Below, in pieces: positions 20,691 through 30,660 of a stretch of DNA of 64,000 bases. The notes beneath the pieces are model-generated. The model did not search any database. It had not been told where the DNA came from and worked only from the letters and a program-made list of their open reading frames with translations. The translations under genes and the position numbers were made by a program. This stretch comes from Saprospiraceae bacterium (GTDB lineage Bacteria; Bacteroidota; Bacteroidia; Chitinophagales; Saprospiraceae), in assembly GCA_016709995.1 (NCBI GenBank), contig JADJLQ010000001.1, forward strand, positions 151,001-215,000, written 5' to 3'. Every line of letters begins with the position of its first letter. Position 1 is the first letter of the stretch.

Positions 20691-23600
20691 ATGAGATATT
20701 TTTCAATTTTTATATTGTTATTTTTTGCATATAATTTTTTCGGTCAATCATTCACTTTTACAGAATGGGAAAATGAAAAAATAGTGGATATCAATAAGCT
20801 GGCGCCACATGCCATAGCTATGACTTATGCTACAGTACCTCAGGCGATTAAGGATGATTATGCTGGGTCGCCGTGGTATCAGTCATTGAATGGTACCTGG
20901 AAGTTTAATTATGTTGACCAACCCTCTAAAGCACCCAGGGATTTTTTCAAAACGACCTTTAATGATCAAAAATGGGGTACCATCCCTGTCCCTGGCAATT
21001 GGGAGCTCAATGGTTATGGTATCCCTATCTACACCAATATTATATATCCCTTTCCTAAAAACCCGCCTTTTATAGACCATGCCTTTGCGCCAGTGGGAAC
21101 CTATCGGAGGTCATTTACAGTGCCCAGTACCTGGACGGGCCGTGAAGTAATCTTACACTTTGGTTCGGTGACAGGGGCTATGTATTTGTATATCAATGGA
21201 CAGGAAGTGGGATTCTCTAAAGTGAGTAAGTCACCAGCGGAATTTGATATCTCTAAATATATCCATGCAGGTACCAATCAGGTGGCGATCAGGATCCACC
21301 GCTGGCATGATGGCTCATACCTGGAAGACCAGGATTTTTGGCGGCTGACCGGTATAGAACGGGATGTGTACCTGGTGGCCAAAAATAAAATCAATATCCA
21401 AGATTTTTTTGCACATCCTGACCTTGACCCTACCTATAAAAATGGTTTGTTATCAATTGATTTGACCTTAAAAAATCCATTAGAAAAATCGCTGTCTGCA
21501 GAGCTCACCCTGTTTGATCAAGCTGGTAATAGAGTTGCTGCTAATACACAAAAAACGACTAAAATATCAGATCGTCTGCATTTGGAAATCAATATCGAAA
21601 ATGTAAATACCTGGAGTGCCGAAATTCCCAATTTATACACCATGGTGGTTGAACTCAAAGATGCCAATCAAAAATCCCTCGATATCATCTCTCATAAAAC
21701 AGGATTTAGAAAAGTTGAAATCATCAATGCTCAGCTATTGGTCAATGGTCAGCGCATCATGGTGCATGGAGTCAACCGCCATGAGCATGATGAGGTGCAG
21801 GGGCATGTGATGAGCCGGGAGATCATGATTCGGGACATCCAGATGATGAAGCAGTACAATATCAATGCAGTCCGATCTTGTCATTATCCTGATGATCCGT
21901 TATGGCTCAAGCTATGTGATGAGTATGGACTCTATGTAGTCGACGAAGCTAATATTGAAGTTCATGGAATGGGGGCAACCTTGCAAGGGCCCTTCGATCA
22001 GAGCGTCCACCCAGCTTATCTTCTATCCTGGGCACCTGCTTTTGAAGACCGGATTAAACGACTGGTGGAGCGGGACAAAAATCATGCCTGCGTGATCCTT
22101 TGGAGTATGGGCAATGAATGTGGTAATGGTCAGGTTTTTCATGAAATGTATACCTGGATGAAACAACGGGATCCTTCGAGGCCTGTACAATTCGAACAAG
22201 CAGGGGAAGATTGGAATACGGATATCGTGTGTCCAATGTATCCTCCTATGGAGTATATGCGAAGATATGCTACTGATGTGACCCAGCAGCGTCCTTTCAT
22301 TATGTGCGAATATGCGCATGCCATGGGCAATAGCCTCGGTAATTTTCAGGAATATTTTGATGTGATCGAAAGCAGTCCACGTTTGCAGGGCGGATTTATA
22401 TGGGATTGGATGGATCAGGGATTGAAGACAAAAGATATGTTCGGTCATATATTTTGGGCTTACGGCGGAGATCTGGGTGCAGGCGACCTGCAGAATGATG
22501 AAAATTTTTGTGCGAATGGATTGATTGCTGCAGACAGGTCCGTTCATCCCGGCCTGTATGAAGTGAAAAAAGTATACCAGGACATCGTGTTTAAAGATAT
22601 TGATTGGAAAAAAGGCCAAATCAAACTGTTTAATAGGTTTTCGTTTAAAGACCTGAGTGATTATACCTTTAAGTGGATATTGACTAAAGATGGTATGCCT
22701 GAAGCGACAGGCAGTTTCGATAAAAATATTGGACCTGGGGATTCGGCGACTATCCAACTGAGTTTAAAGCCTATGAACAATGAGGCAGAATATTCACTCC
22801 AGTTATATGGGTACACTCGACAAGATCTCCCCTTGATTCCTAAAGGGCATGAAGTGGCGCGACAGGAATTCTCTCAGGGCACACATTCTTTTTTTGATCG
22901 AAGCAGTCCTGCTCCCGGTACACTGGTCATCGAAAAAATAAATAATAATATGCGCTTCACCTCCGGGGATGTCTCCGGCAGATTTAATCTTGGTTCCGGT
23001 AAATTGATGGCTTACACCTTTAAAGGTAAATCGCTCATCCTACAGTCACCTGAGCCTTATTTTTGGCGCGCACCTACGGACAATGATTTTGGCAATGAGA
23101 TGCCTGCCAAGTCGGGCATTTGGCGGACAGCCCATCAAAATCAACAAACAACCGGGGTCATCGTCGGCGAACAAACCGAAGAGGGTGTGGACATAGAAGC
23201 CAGCTATCGGCTCACAGATATCCGCGCCGATTACAAAATAATTTATCACATATTCAATGATGGTAAAATAGCCATCCGGGCTGCCATCGAGTTAGGCATA
23301 GATCATCAACTGCCCGAGATGCCCAGGTTTGGTATGCGCATCATTGCTCCCAAACTCTTCGACTCCATCAAATTGTATGGCAGAGGTCCCTGGGAAAACT
23401 ATTCAGACCGCAATACCGCTTCTTTTTTGGGGCTATATGATCAATCCCTGGGCGACCAATTCGTTCATTCCTATATCCGACCCCAGGAGTGTGGATACAA
23501 GACAGATGTTCGATGGCTCATGCTGCAGGATAAATCCGGCCAGGGCATCAAAATCACCGGACTTCAGCCGTTGGGCTTCAGTGCCTTGCCTTATACCACA

Positions 23601-23798
23601 GAAGATCTGGATCCCGGCCTGACTAAAAAGCAAAGACATCCATCCGACCTGCATGAGCGCGACTTTATTGACCTGCATGTAGATTTAAGTCAGCGAGGCG
23701 TCGCGGGAGATAATAGTTGGGGCATGCTGCCGCATAGGCCTTATCGTTTGTTAGGGCATCAGTACGGTTATGGATTCGTCATTGGTCCAGCGCAATAA
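20691..23798 (+). CDS. glycoside hydrolase family 2 beta-galactosidase (LacZ-type), exported
   Basis: This intact 1035-residue protein has a signal peptide (about residues 1-18, ending YNFFGQ). The GH2 domains come in order: N-terminal sugar-binding jelly roll (WYQSLNGTWKFNYV, PVPGNWELNGYG), Ig-like domain, TIM barrel with GVNRHEHDEVQGH, and C-terminal beta-galactosidase small-chain domains. The acid/base is E476 in LWSMGNECGNG and the nucleophile is E540 in IMCEYAHAMGNS. It hydrolyses beta-galactosides in the periplasm. It is transcribed divergently from the leftward catabolic cluster, with 171 bp between the two likely starts. Together they look like one glycan-use locus. Confidence 0.93.
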   Translation: MRYFSIFILLFFAYNFFGQSFTFTEWENEKIVDINKLAPHAIAMTYATVPQAIKDDYAGSPWYQSLNGTWKFNYVDQPSKAPRDFFKTTFNDQKWGTIPVPGNWELNGYGIPIYTNIIYPFPKNPPFIDHAFAPVGTYRRSFTVPSTWTGREVILHFGSVTGAMYLYINGQEVGFSKVSKSPAEFDISKYIHAGTNQVAIRIHRWHDGSYLEDQDFWRLTGIERDVYLVAKNKINIQDFFAHPDLDPTYKNGLLSIDLTLKNPLEKSLSAELTLFDQAGNRVAANTQKTTKISDRLHLEINIENVNTWSAEIPNLYTMVVELKDANQKSLDIISHKTGFRKVEIINAQLLVNGQRIMVHGVNRHEHDEVQGHVMSREIMIRDIQMMKQYNINAVRSCHYPDDPLWLKLCDEYGLYVVDEANIEVHGMGATLQGPFDQSVHPAYLLSWAPAFEDRIKRLVERDKNHACVILWSMGNECGNGQVFHEMYTWMKQRDPSRPVQFEQAGEDWNTDIVCPMYPPMEYMRRYATDVTQQRPFIMCEYAHAMGNSLGNFQEYFDVIESSPRLQGGFIWDWMDQGLKTKDMFGHIFWAYGGDLGAGDLQNDENFCANGLIAADRSVHPGLYEVKKVYQDIVFKDIDWKKGQIKLFNRFSFKDLSDYTFKWILTKDGMPEATGSFDKNIGPGDSATIQLSLKPMNNEAEYSLQLYGYTRQDLPLIPKGHEVARQEFSQGTHSFFDRSSPAPGTLVIEKINNNMRFTSGDVSGRFNLGSGKLMAYTFKGKSLILQSPEPYFWRAPTDNDFGNEMPAKSGIWRTAHQNQQTTGVIVGEQTEEGVDIEASYRLTDIRADYKIIYHIFNDGKIAIRAAIELGIDHQLPEMPRFGMRIIAPKLFDSIKLYGRGPWENYSDRNTASFLGLYDQSLGDQFVHSYIRPQECGYKTDVRWLMLQDKSGQGIKITGLQPLGFSALPYTTEDLDPGLTKKQRHPSDLHERDFIDLHVDLSQRGVAGDNSWGMLPHRPYRLLGHQYGYGFVIGPAQ

Positions 23799-23923
23799 TC
23801 GCTTGTATGACGAAGTGCGTTTCATGCCAGTATGAGATTCAATATTTTTTATACCAAGGGGCTGGTATTTATTTTGGAATTGCGAAGAAATCACTTATTT
23901 TTGCGCACCTTTCGAAGGAAAGT

Positions 23924-24000
23924 GGGTCGGTAGTTCAGTTGGTTAGTCCCGAAGCATCGTCCCGAAGCAGTCCCGAAGCATCGTCCCGAAGCATCGGGAG
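23924..24000 (+). repeat. 5' half of tRNA-Asp followed by tandem TCCCGAAGCATCGGGA hairpin repeats
   Basis: Positions 23924-23946 (GGGTCGG...GGTTAG) match the acceptor, D-arm and D-loop start of tRNA-Asp. Instead of continuing, the sequence carries four tandem units beginning TCCCGAAGCA at 23947, 23960, 23971 and 23984. The last is a full TCCCGAAGCATCGGGA hairpin (6-bp stem, AGCA loop). After it GCCGCC resumes briefly but the tRNA 3' half is absent. Either a hairpin element inserted into a tRNA copy or the assembly is wrong here. Confidence 0.6.
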
Positions 24001-24096
24001 CCGCCGTTACCACCATCCCGAAGGTAGATTGGGGTCAGGTTAGAGTCAAATGTGACTTGCCTGGATAAAAAAGTAAATAGTAAATTTGAAAATATT

Positions 24097-24205
24097 GGAT
24101 CGGTAGTTCAGTTGGTTAGTCCCGAAGCAACGCCCCGAAGGGCCGGGGGCCCCCCCCCCCCCCCCCCCGAGGGGAGAAGGGGGGGGGGGGGAGACAAAAG
24201 GGACC
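24097..24205 (+). repeat. second tRNA-Asp 5' half with hairpin remnant and long C and G runs
   Basis: Positions 24097-24119 (GGATCGG...GGTTAG) are another 5' half of tRNA-Asp. They are again followed directly by TCCCGAAGCA and then GCCCCGAAGGGCC. A run of about 19 C and another of more than 10 G follow. These homopolymers are unlike anything else in the window and look like sequence artefact. Confidence 0.5.
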
Positions 24206-24221
24206 TGGCCAAAAAAAAAAG

Positions 24222-24292
24222 TGGAGCGGGTCGTTGGTTAGAATGCCGCCCTGTCACGGCGGAGGTCGCGGGTTCGAGTCCCGTCCGGTCCG
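24222..24292 (+). tRNA. tRNA-Asp (GTC), 5' end degenerate as assembled
   Basis: The anticodon arm GCCGCCCTGTCACGGCGG shows anticodon GTC (Asp). The variable region, T-arm (GCGGGTTCGAGTCCCG) and acceptor 3' strand CCGGTCC with discriminator G are intact to 24292. The 5' part (GGAGCGGGTCGTTGGTTAG) looks like GGACCGGTAGTTCAGTTGGTTAG with bases missing, so the acceptor and D-arm are imperfect. CCA is not encoded. Two further 5' halves lie upstream. Confidence 0.75.
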
Positions 24293-24305
24293 CAATTAAT
24301 ATTTT

Positions 24306-24341
24306 AAAGCCTTGTAAATGAATTGTTTGCAAGGCTTTTTT
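24306..24341 (+). terminator. Rho-independent terminator after tRNA-Asp
   Basis: AAAGCCTTG at 24306 pairs with CAAGGCTTT, giving a 9-bp stem with a loop of about 15 nt, and ends in a T-run. It lies 13 bp after the tRNA. Confidence 0.8.
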
Positions 24342-24631
24342 GTTTCAAGGTGTATTTCAGGTCGTAAGCAATAGGTTTTTTTACCTGTTCTGGCGAAAAT
24401 GGCATTTCCTAGTCACCGTTCATTTCCCGGCACCAAGCGGTCCTGCCCGGAATTAAAATTTTTAAATCAGTGTAAGTCAATTGTTTGATTATTTATTGAG
24501 GTGTCTTAAGTTGATGATAAAATGATGTTGCTGTATTAGATGATGAACCATTAGCTGAACTCCAATACAATGTTGTACTCAGCCTTATTGAAGTTATGAC
24601 ACTATCTTGCGACTTCTGAATAATAACAAGT
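24342..24631. other. intergenic region between tRNA terminator and P-type ATPase
   Basis: 290 bp with no supported gene. No repeat shared with the rest of the window and no clear promoter were recognised. Confidence 0.4.
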
Positions 24632-27126
24632 ATGCCAGTCAATAATTTTAACATCTCAGGTCTGACCGATGACCAAGTTGTGGTATCCAGGAATACTCAT
24701 GGACTCAATAAGTTGGTATATAAAAAAGAAAATGGCTTTTTAGATGCAGTCAAGAGTTTAGCTACCGAACCTATGGTGATCCTTTTATTTGTGGCAGCTA
24801 CCATTTATTTCATCAGTGGAAAAACTGGAGATGGTGTTTTCCTTGCTTCTGCGATAGTCTTAGTAGCCACGATTTCTCTTTATCAGGATACCCGCAGCCG
24901 CAATGCCCTTGAAAAATTAAAAGAATACACCCAGCCGGGCTGTAAGGTGATTCGCAATGGTCTGGTGGTTGAAATCAAGTCTCAGGACCTGGTGATGGAG
25001 GATAGTCTGTTGGTAGAAGAAGGCACAGCTATACCGGCTGATGGGATCATTATTCATTCCAATGATTTTTCTGTCAATGAATCTATTTTGACAGGTGAAT
25101 CGCTAGCAGTATATAAAGATGCCACTAGCGAAGACAATACTATTTTCCAGGGTACAACCGTGGCAAGTGGGCTCGCTATCGTGAGAGTCACAGCTATTGG
25201 CCTCAATACCAAATTGGGCAAAATTGGAAAAAGCCTGGAGAGCATCGTTGAAGAAAAAACACCACTTGAATTACAGATCAACAATTTTGTAAAAAAAATG
25301 GTGATTGCGGGAGCTGTGGTTTTCCTGGTAGTGTGGATCATCAATTATTTTAAAACTCAAAGTCTGCTTGATAGTTTATTAAAAGCCCTTACCCTGGCTA
25401 TGAGTATACTTCCTGAAGAGATCCCAGTAGCTTTTACCACTTTCATGGCCCTGGGAGCCTGGCGATTGATGAAAATGGGTATAGTGGTCAAGCAAATGAA
25501 GACAGTGGAAACCTTAGGCAGTGCCACCGTGATTTGTACTGATAAGACAGGGACCATCACCGAAAACAAAATGAGTCTGGCTAGTATTTTTGTTTTAGCC
25601 AACCAAAAGTATTATTCTTTAGCCACTGAGCTGCCGGAAGAAGGCAAAGCACTAATAAGGACATCGATGTGGGCCAGCGAACCTATCCCTTTTGATCCAA
25701 TGGAAGTAGCACTACATGAAGCTTATTCTGAAATTATGCTTACAGATGAAAGACCAAACTTTAATATAGTCAAAGAATATGCTTTAGGCGGCCAGCCTCC
25801 TATGATGACCCATATTTTTGAGGACAAACAAGGACATCGTATCATAGCCGCTAAGGGCGCTCCGGAAGCTATAATAAATGTTTCAGACCTGGATCCTGAT
25901 GAGGGCAAAGTAATTGAAGATACCATTTTAGAATTTGCTTCAAAAGGTTATCGGGTATTGGGTGTTGGAGAGGCTCATATGGATAGTGATGAGTATCCCA
26001 AATCTCAGCAAGAAATCAGATTCATATTTAAAGGTATTATTGCATTTTATGACCCTCCAAAGAAGAATATAACTAAAGTATTAAACGACTTTTATGATGC
26101 AGGGATTACTGTAAAAATCGTGACTGGTGATAATGCAGCCACTACCAAATCAATTGCTAAACAAGTTGGGTTTAGAGGATTTGAGAAAAGTATTAATGGA
26201 GATGATTTGATGAAGTTGAATGACGCAGAATTGGTGAAAGTAGTTGTAGAGAATAATGTGTTTACCAGGATGTTTCCCGAAGCAAAATTGAAGATAATTA
26301 ACGCATTAAAAGCGAACAATGAGATCGTTGCCATGACGGGAGACGGGGTCAACGATGGTCCTGCACTCAAAGCAGCCCATATCGGTGTCGCGATGGGTCG
26401 TAAAGGAACAGAAATAGCCAAGCAGGCGGCTTCGCTGATATTATTAGAAGATGATCTTTCGAAAATGGTGGATGCGGTGGCTATGGGCAGAAAAATTTAT
26501 TCTAACCTCAAAAAAGCTATTCAATATATTATTTCAATCCATATACCTATTGTGATGACCGTCTTCATACCATTGGTCTTGGGATGGGTATATCCCAATA
26601 TTTTCTCGCCTATTCACATCATCTTTATGGAATTGGTCATGGGGCCAACCTGTTCGATCATCTATGAAAATGAACCAATTGAAGAAAATATTCTTTCTCA
26701 AAAGCCGAGGCCTTTCACGACTACTTTTTTTAATTGGAGGGAGTTGACTACGAGTATGGTCCAGGGATTAGTCATTTCTATAGGAACATTAGGAGTATAT
26801 CAATTGGCAGTATTGCAAGGGTTTAGTGAACCACATACGCGTACCATGGTTTTTACTACCCTCATTTCAGCTAATATATTTTTGACCCTGGTCAATCGGT
26901 CATTTTATTACTCGATTTTTACCACATCCCGATATAAAAACAATTTGGTATGGAGGATCATAGTGATCACCATATTGATTACAGGAATGTTGTTATTTGT
27001 GAAACCTTTCGCTGATTTTTTGACTTTGAATCACTGGATGTAAACCAGCTGTCATCGTCTATTGCAATTGGGTTTCTGGTGGTCATTTGGTATGAATTTG
27101 TAAAATGGTTTAAAAGAAGAAGATAG
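24632..27126 (+). CDS. cation-transporting P-type ATPase (P2, Ca2+-ATPase-like), C-terminal frameshift
   Basis: The main frame gives 803 residues. It has an actuator domain (ILTGESLAVY), a PEEIPV motif in TM4, the phosphorylated Asp304 in CTDKTGTITENK, and the hinge MTGDGVNDGPALKAAHIG. Several membrane helices lie at each end. PEEIP and the overall layout point to the P2 branch (Ca2+/Mn2+/Na+). At about 27018 the frame passes a T-run and stops at 27043. In the +1 frame the protein continues DFESLDVNQLSSSIAIGFL and ends with a transmembrane helix and KWFKRRR at 27124-27126. One lost T explains this. It pumps a cation, identity unproven. It opens the stress-related region. Confidence 0.85.
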
Positions 27127-27412
27127 TACAGGAAAGTTCGGTCATTATTTATGCTTAGTTTAAATAAATCTTCACTTTGGCCGATCAGTATGTTCATCAT
27201 AAATTAAATTTGAGAGGCTGACTTGGTTGCGACCCCCCACAATTTTATTTACTGTCAGGACCAAAATCAGTCACGCTACTGATTTATTCCAGAGTTTTCA
27301 TTGCAAATTCAAATAACTTTGAGGAGAGGAGCCGGGGTGCCATAAACTTGAGCTTAATAATTTTAAGGTGGTGTATTTAAATAATATTTGAAAAAAATTA
27401 ATACTGAATAAT
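27127..27412. other. intergenic region upstream of usp gene
   Basis: 286 bp between the ATPase stop in its restored frame and the first Usp gene. No open frame, hairpin or repeat stood out. Confidence 0.4.
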
Positions 27413-27871
27413 ATGAAAAAAATTCTTATCGCCATTGACTACAATCCTACTGCTGAAAACGTAGCTAAGATTGGTTATGCTGTTGCCAAAGCATTTCAAG
27501 CTGAGGTCGTACTCGTACATGTTATTACAGATCCAGCTTTTTATAGCATTCCATATTCGCCGATTATGGGTTTCTATGGCAGCTATGCTGACGGTACTGA
27601 GGGGGTAGTGGAAAATATTAAAAAGGAAGCTGAAGATTTTTTGGCAGCTTCAGGCAAGCACCTGGGTGACCCACTCGTTCAGACCAAGGTATTGGAAGGG
27701 GATACCGATGATTCAATTTTGCAATTTGCCGATGAATGGAAGGCAGATTTGATTGTAATGGGCTCGCACAAACACAAAGGCCTGGAGAAACTTCTACCTG
27801 ACCTGGCCGTGCATATGGTCAAAAATTCAAAAATTCCATTGTTGACGATTCCATCTGAATCTTTAACCTGA
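27413..27871 (+). CDS. universal stress protein, UspA family
   Basis: This 152-residue single-domain Usp starts MKKILIAIDYNPTAENVAKI. Near the C-terminus it carries the ATP-binding signature G-2x-G-9x-G(S/T) in a modified form (VMGSHKHKGLEKLLPDLAVH). Usp domains are small Rossmann-like nucleotide-binding proteins induced by starvation and oxygen stress. Its neighbours include a second Usp gene at 33.4 kb. Confidence 0.88.
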   Translation: MKKILIAIDYNPTAENVAKIGYAVAKAFQAEVVLVHVITDPAFYSIPYSPIMGFYGSYADGTEGVVENIKKEAEDFLAASGKHLGDPLVQTKVLEGDTDDSILQFADEWKADLIVMGSHKHKGLEKLLPDLAVHMVKNSKIPLLTIPSESLT

Positions 27872-28063
27872 TTTTAAAATGGTTATTGATCATCAGTTTA
27901 GATAATATTGACCGTTCGCTACTAAAGTCCGGATTCACCTTTTCTACTTACTGGAAAAAATCAATTATAGTCCTGACGGATATCATGGCCCTGAAAATCA
28001 TTATTTGTTACATTTGAGATTGGCGCAGATAGGTATGCTATTTGGTATCTCAAAAGAACTATT

Positions 28064-28513
28064 ATGTTAGGTGAATTAAATGAGCTTCAGATTAAAAATG
28101 TCCTTTCTAGTCAGGCTTTAGGTAGGATGGCTTGTGCAGAAGGTGAACTTCCATACATCATACCTGTAACTTATGCTTATGATGGTGACTTTATTTATGG
28201 TCAGACCAATGAAGGAAAAAAATTAGATATACTACGTAAAAACCCCAATGTCTGCTTTGAGGTAGATAGTATGTTTGACATGAGAAATTGGCAATGCGCT
28301 ATAGTCCATGGAAAATTTGAAGAACTATCCGGCCTTGAAGCAGACAATGCAAGGGAATTGCTGTTCAATCGTGTATTCCCACTGAAAACCAGCAGTACGA
28401 TTCACCCTTTTGGTCATGAAGTCAACGACGAGATAGACGATTCTACAAGAATTAAAGTAGTCATGTATCGCATTAAATTGGTATCTTTTTCTGGACGGTT
28501 TGAAAAGCAATAA
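28064..28513 (+). CDS. pyridoxamine 5'-phosphate oxidase family (flavin-binding) protein
   Basis: This 149-residue protein has the split-barrel fold pattern. An N-terminal MLGELNELQIKNVLSSQALG is followed by MACAEGELPYIIPVTYAYDG and GQTNEGKKLDILRKNPNVCF with EVD, a region typical of the NimA/PNPOx-like FMN or heme/F420-binding families. The length fits. The specific reaction is unknown. It sits alone between the Usp gene and a small lipoprotein gene. Similar proteins are commonly co-located with Usp genes in stress regulons. Confidence 0.8.
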   Translation: MLGELNELQIKNVLSSQALGRMACAEGELPYIIPVTYAYDGDFIYGQTNEGKKLDILRKNPNVCFEVDSMFDMRNWQCAIVHGKFEELSGLEADNARELLFNRVFPLKTSSTIHPFGHEVNDEIDDSTRIKVVMYRIKLVSFSGRFEKQ

Positions 28514-28582
28514 TGGTGCTTTCAAATATAAAAAATTCGACTTCGGTCCAACGATTTATTATTCCTTTACGTTATTTACTTC

Positions 28583-28924
28583 ATGAGAAAGTCTGTAAAG
28601 CTATATGCGCCTTTGTTCATTTTGTCAATGATGTTTTGGGCATTCTGTTCCAAAGAAAATTCTACATTTCAAAGTAAAGGGATCATCATAGGTCCAGATT
28701 ATCGAAAATGTGCTTGTTTTGGCGAAAAATGTGGCTGTTGTGGACATTATGTGATCGAGATCGACAAGATGGGGCACATTTTTGCAGAGCTGCCTAAAGG
28801 GCCTGGATTTGATTTGAAGACGGCCAAGTTTCCTGTAAATATTTCTTTGGATTGGCGGATCGATCCTGATTCATGTGCTCAAGCTTGGGGATATATCCTT
28901 ATAGATCGCTATAGAGTAGATTGA
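28583..28924 (+). CDS. small hypothetical lipoprotein with a cysteine cluster
   Basis: 113 residues. The signal sequence ends SMMFWAFC, a plausible lipobox Cys. The mature part contains a compact CACFGEKCGCC motif around residues 44-54 followed by HYVIEIDKMG. Five cysteines in eleven residues could hold a metal or disulfides, but I do not recognise the family. It reads toward the convergent Na/Pi cotransporter gene with 14 bp between their stops. Confidence 0.65.
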   Translation: MRKSVKLYAPLFILSMMFWAFCSKENSTFQSKGIIIGPDYRKCACFGEKCGCCGHYVIEIDKMGHIFAELPKGPGFDLKTAKFPVNISLDWRIDPDSCAQAWGYILIDRYRVD

Positions 28925-28938
28925 TCCTGATATTGCCT

Positions 28939-30609
28939 TTAAGCATTTCCATCTATTACCTGTATATTTTTCTGATGTTTTGGTATATGAACATTGGAGA
29001 GGAATATTTCCGTCATTAGTATCATAGATCTGCTGGCATTAAATATTTCACGATCAAAATTTATCAATGTCGAAAATTCGTCTTCAATCAACTTGGGTTT
29101 AAATTCTGTTTTGTAATATTGTCCCACTTGGGTCACAAACTCACTATCAAGCTTTTGAAGCAGCTTGGCAAGACTTGTAGAATCATATGTCCTGGTATCT
29201 TGCCGAAGTATCGACATCAAATTAGCCACCAGGGTGGGTATCTCAGTCTTTGACTCCACATATGACCCATATTTTACATCATTCGAGCTATTACGCAAGG
29301 CTTCTATATCGATAAAAGAGTCTTTAATGCTCTTGACGGCATACATCGCTTCCCGGATAGCTTCCAATAGTTGATCCAGTCGTTTTAACTTGTCTTCATC
29401 ATTAGTCAGACGGTGTAAGTTGAAAGCATAATTTCTGATCTCTCCATGTTTGTGTTTTATAAAATGGTAAAGCTCTGAATTGTCCAAAGTGCTTATTTTT
29501 TTTTGCAGTGGTTGATCATCAAGATCCAGGGTTGTATTTTTTTCAAATACTTTGTTTGAAAAGAGCAGGACTATATTCAAAAAAGTCTTGGTTTCTTTTT
29601 CCAGTGCGTCATGTGCAAAATCTCCTTCGTTTACAGATATCTTCTGTAAAAGATTTGTTTTGTCCATGGTACTGGATACATGCTTATCCAACCAATAGCC
29701 CAGTTTTTTTAAAAATGGTAAAAATAAAAGGATAGTCAATAAATTGATCATAGTTTGAAAAAACACCAGGGCTAAAAGAGGGTCTTTAATCGCTATAATG
29801 TCTTTAATCAGATGATATGTTGGCTTTATAAATATATATGCCAAAAGAAGGGTAAATCCATTAAAGATTAGATTGCCATAGGCTACTTTTTTTTTGACCG
29901 AAGGTCCATTCAAAGAAGCTAGTATTATTTTAAGCGTGGTGCCAACTTCTGATCCGAGCACCACGGCCATCGCGGCTATCAATGAGATTCCATGTGCGTA
30001 TAAAGTCGCCAGAGTAATGGCTATGGTAACAGAACTGGATTGAGTCAGGGTAGTAGCAATCAGCCCAAATATCACAAAGACGACCAAAGGATAGTGGGCT
30101 AGGGCACTTAGATCATAGGTGGTCAGGTATTCAGATACTCCATTTTTAATAAACTCTAAACCAAAGAATAAGAACCCCAACCCTACACAGAATCTACTCC
30201 AGTAATATATTTTTCCCACTTTGTCAGACATAAACATCAAGAGTCCTCCTATAGCAATTAATGGAAAAGATAGATTCTCCAGATTCATTTGAAATCCGAG
30301 GGTAGCTATCACCCAACTATCCAGCGTAGTGCCCAGGTTGGCTCCCAACACAATAGCCAAGGCATTTGAGATTTTCAATATTCCTGCCCCAACAAATGAT
30401 AAAACGAGGAAGTTAACAATACTACTGCTTTGCAATATCGCAGTGACCACCGTACCCCCTATAATTGCTTTGATCGGATTGGAAGTTTGTTTTTTTAAAT
30501 AAAGCTTGAATGATCTTCCCGAAATATTACTGATCGATTCTTCAATAAAATTAAAGCCGAAAAGAAAAATGACGACGCCTACTAGAAGTTTGAAAAATGC
30601 GGTCAACAT
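28939..30609 (-). CDS. Na/Pi cotransporter family protein with PhoU-like C-terminal domain
   Basis: 556 residues. The N-terminal half has two inverted NptA-type repeats with the hallmark QSSS motifs (TAILQSSSIVN and TTLTQSSSVTI) and GANLGTTLDSW / GSEVGTTLKII. The C-terminal 230 residues are helical and PhoU-like. The family imports phosphate with sodium. PhoU-like tails are regulatory. It stands next to the erythromycin-esterase-like gene on the same strand (51 bp gap). Confidence 0.9.
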   Translation of the reverse strand: MLTAFFKLLVGVVIFLFGFNFIEESISNISGRSFKLYLKKQTSNPIKAIIGGTVVTAILQSSSIVNFLVLSFVGAGILKISNALAIVLGANLGTTLDSWVIATLGFQMNLENLSFPLIAIGGLLMFMSDKVGKIYYWSRFCVGLGFLFFGLEFIKNGVSEYLTTYDLSALAHYPLVVFVIFGLIATTLTQSSSVTIAITLATLYAHGISLIAAMAVVLGSEVGTTLKIILASLNGPSVKKKVAYGNLIFNGFTLLLAYIFIKPTYHLIKDIIAIKDPLLALVFFQTMINLLTILLFLPFLKKLGYWLDKHVSSTMDKTNLLQKISVNEGDFAHDALEKETKTFLNIVLLFSNKVFEKNTTLDLDDQPLQKKISTLDNSELYHFIKHKHGEIRNYAFNLHRLTNDEDKLKRLDQLLEAIREAMYAVKSIKDSFIDIEALRNSSNDVKYGSYVESKTEIPTLVANLMSILRQDTRTYDSTSLAKLLQKLDSEFVTQVGQYYKTEFKPKLIEDEFSTLINFDREIFNASRSMILMTEIFLSNVHIPKHQKNIQVIDGNA

Positions 30610-30660
30610 GTGTGAGACTGAATTTAGGGTAAATTAATCATTAAACAGCATAACAGGGCA

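Noticed and set aside
22023..22757. Minus-strand open frame of 244 codons
   Set aside because: Antisense to the GH2 beta-galactosidase catalytic region; long only because of codon bias.
23947..24000. Tandem TCCCGAAGC units considered as a CRISPR array
   Set aside because: Units are 11-16 bp with no spacers and form simple hairpins; no cas genes nearby.
24052..24332. Open frames of 74-89 codons on both strands over the tRNA-Asp region
   Set aside because: Low-complexity translations of the tRNA, hairpin repeats and C/G runs; typical spurious proteins.
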